Assembly (NCBI GenBank): GCA_937982385.1
Contig: CALJMC010000068.1
Location: 1 to 20,548, forward strand
Length of the DNA: 20,548 nt
Direction of reading: 5' to 3'
Source of the DNA: an uncultured Rickettsiales bacterium
GTDB taxonomy: Bacteria; Pseudomonadota; Alphaproteobacteria; Rickettsiales; UBA998
Below, piece by piece: positions 14,955 through 20,548 of the stretch. The notes under the pieces were generated by a model. The model made no database searches and had not been told where the DNA came from. It saw only the letters and a list, made by a program, of their open reading frames with translations. The position numbers and the translations under genes were made by a program. The first letter of the stretch is position 1. Each line of letters begins with the position of its first letter.

Positions 14955-14987
14955 TTAACATAACGATTCTTAATACCATGCTATAAC
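14955..14987 (+). promoter_or_regulatory. Promoter-like motif of the gene at 15019, shared with the DUF1150 gene
   Basis: CTTAACATAAC, then CATG and TATAAC, with 21 bases between TTAACA and TATA, exactly as before the DUF1150 gene. A second TTAA follows at 14970-14973. Confidence 0.4.
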
Positions 14988-15018
14988 AGCTTCATAACAA
15001 ACTGAAAGGAATAAGAAA

Positions 15019-15216
15019 ATGACAAAAAATATACCTATTGGGAATACCAAACCAACCCCGTCGCCTATAGAAATAGATCCTGCAACTGGAGAGGAACTGC
15101 CACGTTTTAATGTTATGGGAGATCCCATAGGAACTGATGTAACATTTGAAAAAATGGAACAAGACCTAGAGAACGATGTTCAACAAGGTGAAGCGCTAGA
15201 GGGCGCAAGCCGCTAA
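15019..15216 (+). CDS. Small acidic protein of unknown function
   Basis: This 65-residue, hydrophilic, acidic protein has no signal peptide, no cysteine and no membrane segment. The first half is Pro/Thr-rich (NTKPTPSPIEIDPATGEELP) and probably disordered; the second half (TFEKMEQDLENDVQQGEALE) looks helical. I do not recognise it. It is supported by a good RBS (AAGGA at 15006-15010, 8 bases before the ATG), an upstream motif shared with the DUF1150 gene, and a fit between the repeat element and the convergent ParA gene, whose stop is 3 bases away. Confidence 0.6.
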   Translation: MTKNIPIGNTKPTPSPIEIDPATGEELPRFNVMGDPIGTDVTFEKMEQDLENDVQQGEALEGASR

Positions 15217-15219
15217 GCT

Positions 15220-15921
15220 CTAAGCCAACTCAGCAATATCTGCCATCACACCATGCGGCAGCGATGTCATCCCTGCGGATAACGTGGGGGTGATTTTTTG
15301 TGGCAACCTCGAAATCACCTCATCCGCCAGCGCAATAATTTCATCAGATGCAGGTGCATACGGCGCGAACTCGGTGACGCATTGCCCGTGCATCATACTA
15401 GATGCAAATGCGACACGATTACCCAGAATCGTTGCTGAATCACCAATTTCTTTGCGCATCGTATGGAAAATCTTCGATTGCGTATTCACACGATTCATCA
15501 CCAAATGAAACGGTACATTCTCAGCCTTACATAAATCAATGGTGGCTTGCGTTGCCCATAAATCGGTTGGGCTTGGCTGCACTGGCACCAAAGCCAAATC
15601 AGCTGAACGCACGGCTGTGCGCGCCTCTGTCTCCACATGCGGTGGCGAATCAATAATCACAATATCATGATGACCAGATAAACGCTCAATTTCTTGATTC
15701 ACACGCCAGCCCGACACGGCAGAGAAACTCAAACCCGTCTCGGCTTTGCCGTAGGTTTTCTCACGTTCTTTAAACCAGCGCGTCATACTACCCTGCGGGT
15801 CAATATCAATCACTGCGGTACGATAGCCCAAATCACTCATCACCACCGACAAATGCGCGGCAATGGTAGTTTTACCCGCCCCACCTTTTTGCTGCGCTAC
15901 TGTAATGACAAATTGATTCAT
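15220..15921 (-). CDS. Orphan ParA-family (MinD/ParA) ATPase
   Basis: This 233-residue deviant Walker ATPase belongs to the group that positions DNA, proteins or organelles on the nucleoid or membrane. Walker A is QQKGGAGKTTIA with signature Lys12 and catalytic Lys17; DIDPQGS (39-45) is the switch I region and IVIIDSPP the Walker B. There is no N-terminal HTH, no C-terminal amphipathic helix is obvious, and no ParB gene is adjacent, so it is not the chromosomal ParA of a parABS set. The frame extends to 16014, but that would overlap the divergent sua5 gene; the ATG at 15921 begins the conserved domain and has GGAG just upstream. The cargo is unknown. Confidence 0.85.
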   Translation of the reverse strand: MNQFVITVAQQKGGAGKTTIAAHLSVVMSDLGYRTAVIDIDPQGSMTRWFKEREKTYGKAETGLSFSAVSGWRVNQEIERLSGHHDIVIIDSPPHVETEARTAVRSADLALVPVQPSPTDLWATQATIDLCKAENVPFHLVMNRVNTQSKIFHTMRKEIGDSATILGNRVAFASSMMHGQCVTEFAPYAPASDEIIALADEVISRLPQKITPTLSAGMTSLPHGVMADIAELA

Positions 15922-15996
15922 TGACTCCGACCCTTTATATACTAGACAACGCCTAGCATAGAAACCGACATAACTGACTGTCAAACGAGTGCAGCA

Positions 15997-16980
15997 ATGA
16001 ACAAGATTAACCACACAGAAATCTCAGACGCTGCGACAAAATTGTCAGAAGGCAAATTGGTCGCCCTTCCCACGGAAACCGTTTATGGCTTGGGCGGCGA
16101 TGCGGAAAATGCTGAGGCAATTGCTGACATTTTCGTCACCAAAGGCCGTCCATCAAACAACCCGCTCATTGTGCATGTCGCTAACAAAGCCATAGCCGAA
16201 CGCTATGTGCTATGGAATGACATGGCCGGGAAGCTCTCAGATGCTTTCCACCCCGGCCCCCTTACTCTGGTGCTCCCACTCAAACCTGACGCACCGCTCG
16301 CCCCCGCCATCACCGCAGGGCATAATAGCGTCGCCATTCGCATCCCTGCGCATCCTATCGCTATGGCATTGCTCACTGAATTCGGACGTGGCATCGCCGC
16401 ACCCAGTGCCAACCGTTCAGGACGCATTAGCCCCACCCGCCCCCAACATGTAGCAGCAGAATTTGCAGGACGCGCACTTCAACCCGCCATCATTCTCGAC
16501 GGTGGAGCAACGGACGAAGGGCTAGAATCCAGCATTGTCGATTGCAGCACCGAACCTCCCCGCCTCCTCCGTGCAGGCACCCTCACCTTCGATGAACTAG
16601 CAGCCATCATCCCATCACTCACACACACCAACACAACCAACAACATATCCCCCAATGCTCCTGGCATGCTCACAAGCCACTACGCCCCCAATGCACAGAT
16701 ACGACTCAACGCCTTAGAACCCCACAAAGGCGAAGCCTATCTGGCATTTGGCGAAACATGCTCATCAAAAAAATTAGCTATCGCCGCTAAATGCTTGAAT
16801 TTAAGCTCATCAGGCGATATAAAGGAAGCTGCACACAATTTATTTGATGCATTAAGAACCGCTGATGCATTGGGCGTTAATACCATTGCAATAGCGCCAA
16901 TACCCCACCAAGGCATTGGAATTGCAATAAATGATAGGTTGGCGCGTGCGGCTGCACCTCGTAAGAAGGCGCACGAATAA
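15997..16980 (+). CDS. Threonylcarbamoyl-AMP synthase (Sua5/YwlC type)
   Basis: The enzyme makes threonylcarbamoyl-AMP from threonine, bicarbonate and ATP, the first step of t6A37 modification in tRNAs reading ANN codons. The 327-residue product has the YrdC domain: LPTETVYGLG (24-33), KGRPSNNPLIVHV (49-61), PGPLTLVL (87-94) and SANRSG (137-142). After the linker PGMLTSHYAP (222-231) comes the C-terminal Sua5 domain, so it is the long Sua5 type and not the short TsaC. The RBS is weak. It is divergent from the ParA gene; a small membrane protein gene follows after 16 bases. The tRNA-Asn in this window (anticodon GTT, reading AAY) is a natural t6A substrate. Confidence 0.94.
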   Translation: MNKINHTEISDAATKLSEGKLVALPTETVYGLGGDAENAEAIADIFVTKGRPSNNPLIVHVANKAIAERYVLWNDMAGKLSDAFHPGPLTLVLPLKPDAPLAPAITAGHNSVAIRIPAHPIAMALLTEFGRGIAAPSANRSGRISPTRPQHVAAEFAGRALQPAIILDGGATDEGLESSIVDCSTEPPRLLRAGTLTFDELAAIIPSLTHTNTTNNISPNAPGMLTSHYAPNAQIRLNALEPHKGEAYLAFGETCSSKKLAIAAKCLNLSSSGDIKEAAHNLFDALRTADALGVNTIAIAPIPHQGIGIAINDRLARAAAPRKKAHE

Positions 16981-16996
16981 ATAACGGGAGAAAACT

Positions 16997-17251
16997 ATGA
17001 AAAGAGAGCAATTTTTAACGCTCATTTTAACAATTGTCGCAGTAATAGCAGCCTATGTGGTGCTAAAACCTCGCGTCGATGGTGAAGAATATGTTGGCGA
17101 TGGCTTTGGTGCCAATGCACGTCCAGTCTATGTTGGCGGCGAGCAAAAAGCTCCGGCACATTCAGCAGGTGATGCGCTACATCACGGCGAAGATGGTCAT
17201 GAGCATGATGTATTAGATGACATCATTAAAAAAAACACAGATTCCAACTAA
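16997..17251 (+). CDS. Small single-span membrane protein with a His-rich segment
   Basis: The 84-residue protein has one N-terminal transmembrane helix (FLTLILTIVAVIAAYVVL, about 6-23) after a short basic start, so the rest should face the periplasm. The soluble part is polar and contains a His/Asp/Glu-rich stretch, HHGEDGHEHD at about 62-71, that could bind a metal. I do not recognise the family. GGGAG at 16986-16990 lies 6 bases before the ATG, and the 16-base gap after sua5 suggests one transcript. Its function is unknown. Confidence 0.7.
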   Translation: MKREQFLTLILTIVAVIAAYVVLKPRVDGEEYVGDGFGANARPVYVGGEQKAPAHSAGDALHHGEDGHEHDVLDDIIKKNTDSN

Positions 17252-17261
17252 ATTATAATAA

Positions 17262-17296
17262 GCAAACTCGCACATGGGTATCCCCCGCGGGTTTGC
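17262..17296. terminator. Strong hairpin after the sua5 operon
   Basis: GCAAACTCGC (17262-17271) pairs with GCGGGTTTGC (17287-17296), 10 bp with one G-U. There is no T-run on the plus strand; the minus-strand side is T-rich (TTATTATAATTT). It may block read-through or protect the 3' end. It covers the TTG at 17293, the most upstream start of the next frame. Confidence 0.45.
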
Positions 17297-17601
17297 ATTA
17301 TGGTCCCGACCCCTCCTCAAAGTTTGACACACGAGTCGATCACGTGATGGCGCATACGCGTCCTAACTCCCGCAAACGCAAACATTCCATATTCATTGAA
17401 AAAAGCCGCAACGGCGTGCTATCCCTGCTAGACTATACATGGGAGATACGCGGCCCGCCCGAACGCCAAGGAGGCAGAAACGGGCGCGATGTTTATACAG
17501 TTGATATCAAACAAAAAATCGGCGAAGATGGACAGACCAATATCAAACTCGTCATGGAAGATGACGTTTATGTAGTCACTGCCTATCCAGTATTTAATTA
17601 A
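17293..17601 (+). CDS. Free-standing polymorphic-toxin-like nuclease domain (BECR/EndoU-like, tentative)
   Basis: The frame of about 102 residues resembles C-terminal toxin domains of filamentous haemagglutinin/CdiA-type proteins and phage head proteins: PDPSSKF, then DHVMAHTRPN, then KHSIFIEKSRNGVLSLLDYTW, and the ending VVTAYPVF. Candidate active residues are H17, H21, H31 and T96 of TAYP, as expected for BECR-fold RNases. The start is doubtful: TTG at 17293 lies inside a hairpin without an RBS, and the next start (GTG/ATG at 17344/17347) would cut off the N-terminal part that matches the family. It could therefore be the remnant tail of a longer toxin or an independent toxin. A zinc-ribbon gene follows at 17743. 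The family call is from memory of motifs only. Confidence 0.5.
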   Translation: MHYGPDPSSKFDTRVDHVMAHTRPNSRKRKHSIFIEKSRNGVLSLLDYTWEIRGPPERQGGRNGRDVYTVDIKQKIGEDGQTNIKLVMEDDVYVVTAYPVFN

Positions 17602-17622
17602 GATAACCGCATACCACATGTA

Positions 17623-17637
17623 CGAACAGGATGTTCG
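17623..17637 (+). promoter_or_regulatory. Inverted repeat CGAACA-GGA-TGTTCG
   Basis: A 6-bp inverted repeat with a GGA loop lies in the 141-base gap between the toxin-like frame and the zinc-ribbon gene. It could be a hairpin or an operator. The loop context (AGGA) resembles the hairpins at 1402, 1435, 6464 and 6512. The rest of the gap shows nothing clear. Confidence 0.4.
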
Positions 17638-17742
17638 CACCAGCCATGAGCTCGCAAAAGCGACGCATCGTGCTTATGGCGCGTTTTAACACAACTTGCG
17701 GAGGGCAGGAGCCCATAGCAGGCGCGATTAAAAAGAAAAACA

Positions 17743-18003
17743 ATGGAAACAGAAAAAGAACATACAAGCGTAATAGGATGGTGCCCTGCTTGCGACGAGG
17801 GCAACCTTCACGCCATCACACTCTCAGGCCTCACAAACCCCGCCACACTCTGCGAGGAATGCGAAGCACTCTGGCTAGGCGACGAAGTCCCCAACGCCGA
17901 ACAGTTCTGGCAACTCTCCCGCTACATCCGCGAACATGGCAACACCCCCATCAAGCGCAGAATTCCCTACGATGACGACAGCTGTAAAATGGAAGAATGG
18001 TGA
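17743..18003 (+). CDS. Small zinc-ribbon-like protein, candidate immunity protein
   Basis: The 86-residue cytoplasmic protein has two cysteine pairs, CPAC (14-17) and CEEC (37-40), in the contexts GWCPACDEG and LCEECEALW. This is a treble-clef or zinc-ribbon-like arrangement that I associate with small proteins next to polymorphic toxins. The C-terminal half is polar and acidic, and no DNA-binding motif is seen. No clear Shine-Dalgarno is present (A-rich GATTAAAAAGAAAAACA before the ATG); an in-frame TAA just upstream limits the start. It follows the toxin-like frame on the same strand, the usual toxin-immunity order. An overlapping 114-codon frame at 17631-17975 is read as a shadow. Assignment as immunity protein is inference. 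Confidence 0.6.
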   Translation: METEKEHTSVIGWCPACDEGNLHAITLSGLTNPATLCEECEALWLGDEVPNAEQFWQLSRYIREHGNTPIKRRIPYDDDSCKMEEW

Positions 18004-18145
18004 AGAGGCTCCCAGACCAATGACGCTCCCAATATATGACCAGAATGAACCCAAAATACTGGGCGCACCATCAGCCCACGACATGATTTTGCACTGCCGT
18101 TTCAGTGAAAACTATAGACGCAATTCAATTTTCCATAAAAAACTA

Positions 18146-18175
18146 TTGGCAAGCACGCATAGTCTTTGCTATAAG
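18146..18175 (+). promoter_or_regulatory. Promoter of tRNA-Asn
   Basis: TTGGCA (18146-18151) and TATAAG (18170-18175) are 18 bases apart, about 30 bases before the tRNA. The -35 box is the same as that of the SRP RNA. Nothing else is seen in 18004-18145. Confidence 0.65.
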
Positions 18176-18204
18176 ACCTGACCATTATGGTTTTTACGTG
18201 GTAT

Positions 18205-18279
18205 TCCTCAGTAGCTCAGTGGTAGAGCAATTGACTGTTAATCAATCGGTCGCTGGTTCGAATCCGGCCTGGGGAGCCA
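18205..18279 (+). tRNA. tRNA-Asn (anticodon GTT)
   Basis: A complete 75-nt cloverleaf with encoded CCA: acceptor stem TCCTCAG/CTGGGGA, D arm GCTC...GAGC, anticodon stem ATTGA/TCAAT with loop CTGTTAA (anticodon GTT), 5-base variable loop, T arm GCTGG-TTCGAAT-CCGGC, discriminator G and CCA. tRNA 3' ends are common integration sites, and the sequence character changes just downstream. Confidence 0.97.
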
Positions 18280-18612
18280 ACTATTTCAAATACTTAGGCA
18301 CGCCTTAGCCACCGTACGCGAACCCTATGGGGCACTGGCGGGGCACTAATTGTCAACAATTGACAATTGCACTCCATGATTTTTAAGCCTCTGCTTTCAC
18401 CAATATCTTTCACAAAAGCATCATGCCCCAGCTCTTTCTCCCAAGAAAGCCTGCGTAAAATACAACTGAGAAAGCTTGCTTCAACCTTCTCAGCACCTAC
18501 CAATTATCAATAGACCTAATAACTCCAAACTAGACCCAATCAAAAGGTTTACGATAATTTGATGAAGTCCAGTCCCATAAGTCTTCATATTTCTGTAACA
18601 TTAATGTGCTAA
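18280..18612. other. Gap between tRNA-Asn and the repeat protein; possible attachment region
   Basis: No gene is supported here. A minus-strand frame at 18294-18503 has no recognisable motif or RBS. The stretch holds a short direct repeat GGGGCACT at 18329-18346 (CTATGGGGCACT, GGCGGGGCACT) and the inverted repeat at 18348-18368. No integrase gene and no second copy of the tRNA 3' end is visible. Confidence 0.4.
18348..18368. repeat. 9-bp inverted repeat 69 bases after tRNA-Asn
   Basis: AATTGTCAA and TTGACAATT are separated by CAA, and CAATTG occurs twice within it (18357-18362, 18364-18369). Perfect symmetry with a 3-base spacer suits a dimeric DNA-binding protein, either an operator or a recombinase arm site. 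Confidence 0.5.
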
Positions 18613-18651
18613 AGTGCTGTTCTTATTAAGAATCAGGTGAACCTGCAAAGA

Positions 18652-20548
18652 ATGCACAGCAACGAAGAACAAAAGATAATCGAGTTAGCACGTCAACACG
18701 GCAGTAATGCCTCTGATGAAGATTTGCGGGCCATGTGGTCTGCCTGTAAAGCACAAGGAGTATCAATAGATGGTTTAATGGCTATGATAGAAGATTCAGC
18801 GCTTACGGATGCTATTGAGAACGAGGGAATTCATAACCAGGATTTCGACGTGCAAGATGCCAAGGCACAAAAAAAAATTAGTAATGCGAAACGCGCAGAT
18901 GCACTAGGAACAACAACTGACGGCAAATTGACAGGGTCAGTTGAAAAATCCAAAAAGCAGTTTGGTAACTATATGAAACAGTGGCTAGACGCAATGGCTA
19001 CACGTTTAAACCTAGAGCCAAAGAGTCAGGAACTGTACGAAGCCTTTCTGGAAGGAACAGGGCTTACAAGACATATAAGCATTGATGATGTAGCTGCTTT
19101 ATCGACACAGGATAATGAGGGGATTTATCATGCCATGCCCAGCAGTCACCTATTGGACTATCTTGTTATCGAAGTACATCGCTCTGAAGATGTATCCTTT
19201 TATAGACAACATTTTCGCAATGCTGGTCTTGATACTGAAGCTGATAGTGATCGTTTAATTGATCTAGACGTAGCTGTTTCGCCGCGTCACGTTTTACCTT
19301 TGGAAACCCTAATGTGTAAAGCCATTTTAAACAGAACTATGGCACGTCAGAATGTTATAATGCAAGACGTTGCGAACCAGTCTGGTCTCGATGCTAGCAC
19401 GATTAGTAATTATTTATCTCCTGTATTTAATGCAGTGCCAGTTGCGGATAAAACCTTGTTAGCATTTGCGGGTGGAGATGAGTCTAATAAGCACCTGTTA
19501 GATCAGTTCGCACATAATTATGTATTATACCCTGATGGTATAAATTCCATGAAACAGCTTGTCAAAGCAGTGCACCAAAAAGCTGGATTATATCCTCAAT
19601 CTGAAATGCTTACATTAGGCGTAGATAACTTTGCACACTCCCATAATCAAGGATTCAAAACACGCGACTTAATACTTATAAAATCATGGCTTTCCGAGCA
19701 TATAGCAGATAACCGTTATGCCCACATTGGAGTGACTGACGACACATTAAATCAGTGGTCTTTGGAAGGCATTCCTACTATATCGCCTGCACGGTTGGAA
19801 CAAGACGTTGTGTCAGCATGCAAAACTGTTGATTATCCAGAAGGTTTTAATAACTTACATGACATAATGACATTCGTGAAGCATGCAGAAGGTAGAACAA
19901 TACTAGATATTGGTGGTGAGTTAAATATTACGAATATTATTCAAAAAATAAATCCAACTCATAAGACTAAATTTAGTAAAGATGAAGCGTTGCGTTTAGA
20001 AGACTGGCTAATAAAAACATTTGAAACTGATAAATATACTAACGCTGAGATGCCTAATTCGAGCGTTATTAATCAATTAGTTAAAGAAAAAACAGCAGGT
20101 TACAAAAAACCTTCGACCTCAGATGAGGTAAAGAAGCTATTTCATGAAAAGTACGCTGGAGAGCTTAATACGCCCCACAAACTGGTACGTTTTATCGCTG
20201 CTGTAGAACGTAAATCAATGGAAAAGCTCGGTCTTATGCTTAAAATCGATAAATTAAGCGACAAAGTTAACCCCAAACATGTCTCTAAATTATCTATCGA
20301 TGAAGCAATAAATTTATCAGACTATGTTGTGAATATTTTACAAAATGAGCGTTATCACGACATTAACAAGCCAAGCGAAGAAGAGGTAAAACGACTTATA
20401 TGTTCAGAGCTTAGCAGTAGTCAGGCAAGACCTCTGAATAAAGAAGAAGTAGAATTGTTTTATGCAAGTCTAGATGATCAACCAACAGAAAATCTTCCAA
20501 AACTATTGAAATTTTTGTCTGCATCAGACGGTAAGTCCGTCACTGAAT
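18652..20548 (+). CDS. Large repeat protein with LacI-like HTH, 3' end outside the window
   Basis: An uninterrupted frame of 632 codons runs from the ATG at 18652 to the window end. I do not recognise the protein. Near 237-255 is MQDVANQSGLDASTISNYL, which fits the LacI-type helix-turn-helix pattern DVA..AG.S..T(V/I)S..L. From about 298 the sequence repeats: NSMKQLVKAV (298), NNLHDIMTFV (400), NTPHKLVRFI (506) and ENLPKLLKFL (613), each of the first three followed after some 25-50 residues by related blocks such as NPTHKTKFSKDEALRLEDWL and NPKHVSKLSIDEAINLSDYV. The period is 102-107 residues. There is no signal peptide or membrane helix. The codons are AT-rich (many TTA, ATA, AAT, AAA), unlike the flagellar genes. 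The frame is open upstream to 18613; GTG at 18637 is an alternative start. An AGGTGA lies 11 bases before the ATG. Confidence 0.8.
   Translation, partial: MHSNEEQKIIELARQHGSNASDEDLRAMWSACKAQGVSIDGLMAMIEDSALTDAIENEGIHNQDFDVQDAKAQKKISNAKRADALGTTTDGKLTGSVEKSKKQFGNYMKQWLDAMATRLNLEPKSQELYEAFLEGTGLTRHISIDDVAALSTQDNEGIYHAMPSSHLLDYLVIEVHRSEDVSFYRQHFRNAGLDTEADSDRLIDLDVAVSPRHVLPLETLMCKAILNRTMARQNVIMQDVANQSGLDASTISNYLSPVFNAVPVADKTLLAFAGGDESNKHLLDQFAHNYVLYPDGINSMKQLVKAVHQKAGLYPQSEMLTLGVDNFAHSHNQGFKTRDLILIKSWLSEHIADNRYAHIGVTDDTLNQWSLEGIPTISPARLEQDVVSACKTVDYPEGFNNLHDIMTFVKHAEGRTILDIGGELNITNIIQKINPTHKTKFSKDEALRLEDWLIKTFETDKYTNAEMPNSSVINQLVKEKTAGYKKPSTSDEVKKLFHEKYAGELNTPHKLVRFIAAVERKSMEKLGLMLKIDKLSDKVNPKHVSKLSIDEAINLSDYVVNILQNERYHDINKPSEEEVKRLICSELSSSQARPLNKEEVELFYASLDDQPTENLPKLLKFLSASDGKSVTE

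Noticed and set aside
15220..15921. ParA considered as the chromosomal ParA or MipZ
   Set aside because: No parB gene or parS site next to it, and the Walker A region QQKGGAGKTT does not match the MipZ pattern GNEKGGAGKST.
15942..15956. CTAG-N7-CTAG in the parA-sua5 gap, considered as an operator
   Set aside because: Only 4-base half sites and no second copy; too weak to report as a feature.
17623..17637. Inverted repeat considered as a LexA (SOS) box
   Set aside because: GAAC and GTTC are 5 bases apart; the alphaproteobacterial LexA site is GTTC-N7-GTTC and the Gram-positive one has 4 bases, so neither fits.
17631..17975. 114-codon frame overlapping the zinc-ribbon gene
   Set aside because: Arg/His-rich composition and a lack of motifs mark it as a shadow; the frame starting at 17743 has paired CxxC motifs.
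18294..18503. 69-codon minus-strand frame after tRNA-Asn, considered as an integrase remnant
   Set aside because: No tyrosine-recombinase residues or RBS, and I recognise no similarity.

Overview
The window looks like chromosomal DNA of a flagellated alphaproteobacterium of moderate G+C. The taxonomic evidence is FliX (a flagellar regulator confined to that class), a DUF1150-type protein, the alphaproteobacterial form of the YmdB-family phosphoesterase, and an inverted-repeat element of the GTCATCC...GGATGAC kind common in that class. I cannot name a genus.

Layout. 1-420: a run of small hairpins, then the 4.5S signal recognition particle RNA on the minus strand with a clear promoter. 421-1900: lolA (probably leaderless), a small minus-strand lipoprotein, a gene-free stretch with two hairpins that carry AGGA in the loop, and a DUF1150 gene. 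1900-5883: an envelope or pilus-like cluster. Two paralogous M23 peptidase genes on the minus strand overlap by 4 bp; one has lost a zinc ligand and the other starts with a type IV prepilin leader. A divergent TPR gene and a pseudopilin-like gene follow. 5944-12243: the flagellar block fliX, fliK, flgD, flgE, with sigma-54 type -24/-12 elements before fliK and before flgE, and a strong terminator after flgE. 12467-12799: a small unknown gene. 12833-14738: a tightly packed minus-strand operon ogt > 5-formyl-THF cyclo-ligase > ymdB-like. 14791-14875: a palindromic repeat element. 15019-17251: a small unknown gene, an orphan ParA-type ATPase (minus), the divergent tRNA t6A synthase Sua5 and a small membrane protein. 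17293-18003: a probable BECR-like toxin domain followed by a small zinc-ribbon protein, read here as a candidate toxin-immunity pair. 18205-18279: tRNA-Asn(GTT). From 18652 to the window end the DNA is visibly more AT-rich and carries one open frame of at least 632 codons, with a LacI-like helix-turn-helix and diverged repeats of about 105 residues. It runs off the window, and no stop codon was seen.

How the genes fit together. FliX normally acts with the sigma-54 activator FlbD to couple flagellar assembly to transcription, so fliX beside two sigma-54 type promoters for hook genes (hook-length control FliK, hook cap FlgD, hook FlgE) makes a coherent regulatory unit. The peptidase/pseudopilin cluster may be an envelope structure in which a LytM-type domain is delivered by the pilin pathway. 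The most novel-looking parts are the prepilin-M23 fusion with its degenerate partner, the AGGA-loop hairpins, the toxin/zinc-ribbon pair, and the large repeat protein beside tRNA-Asn.
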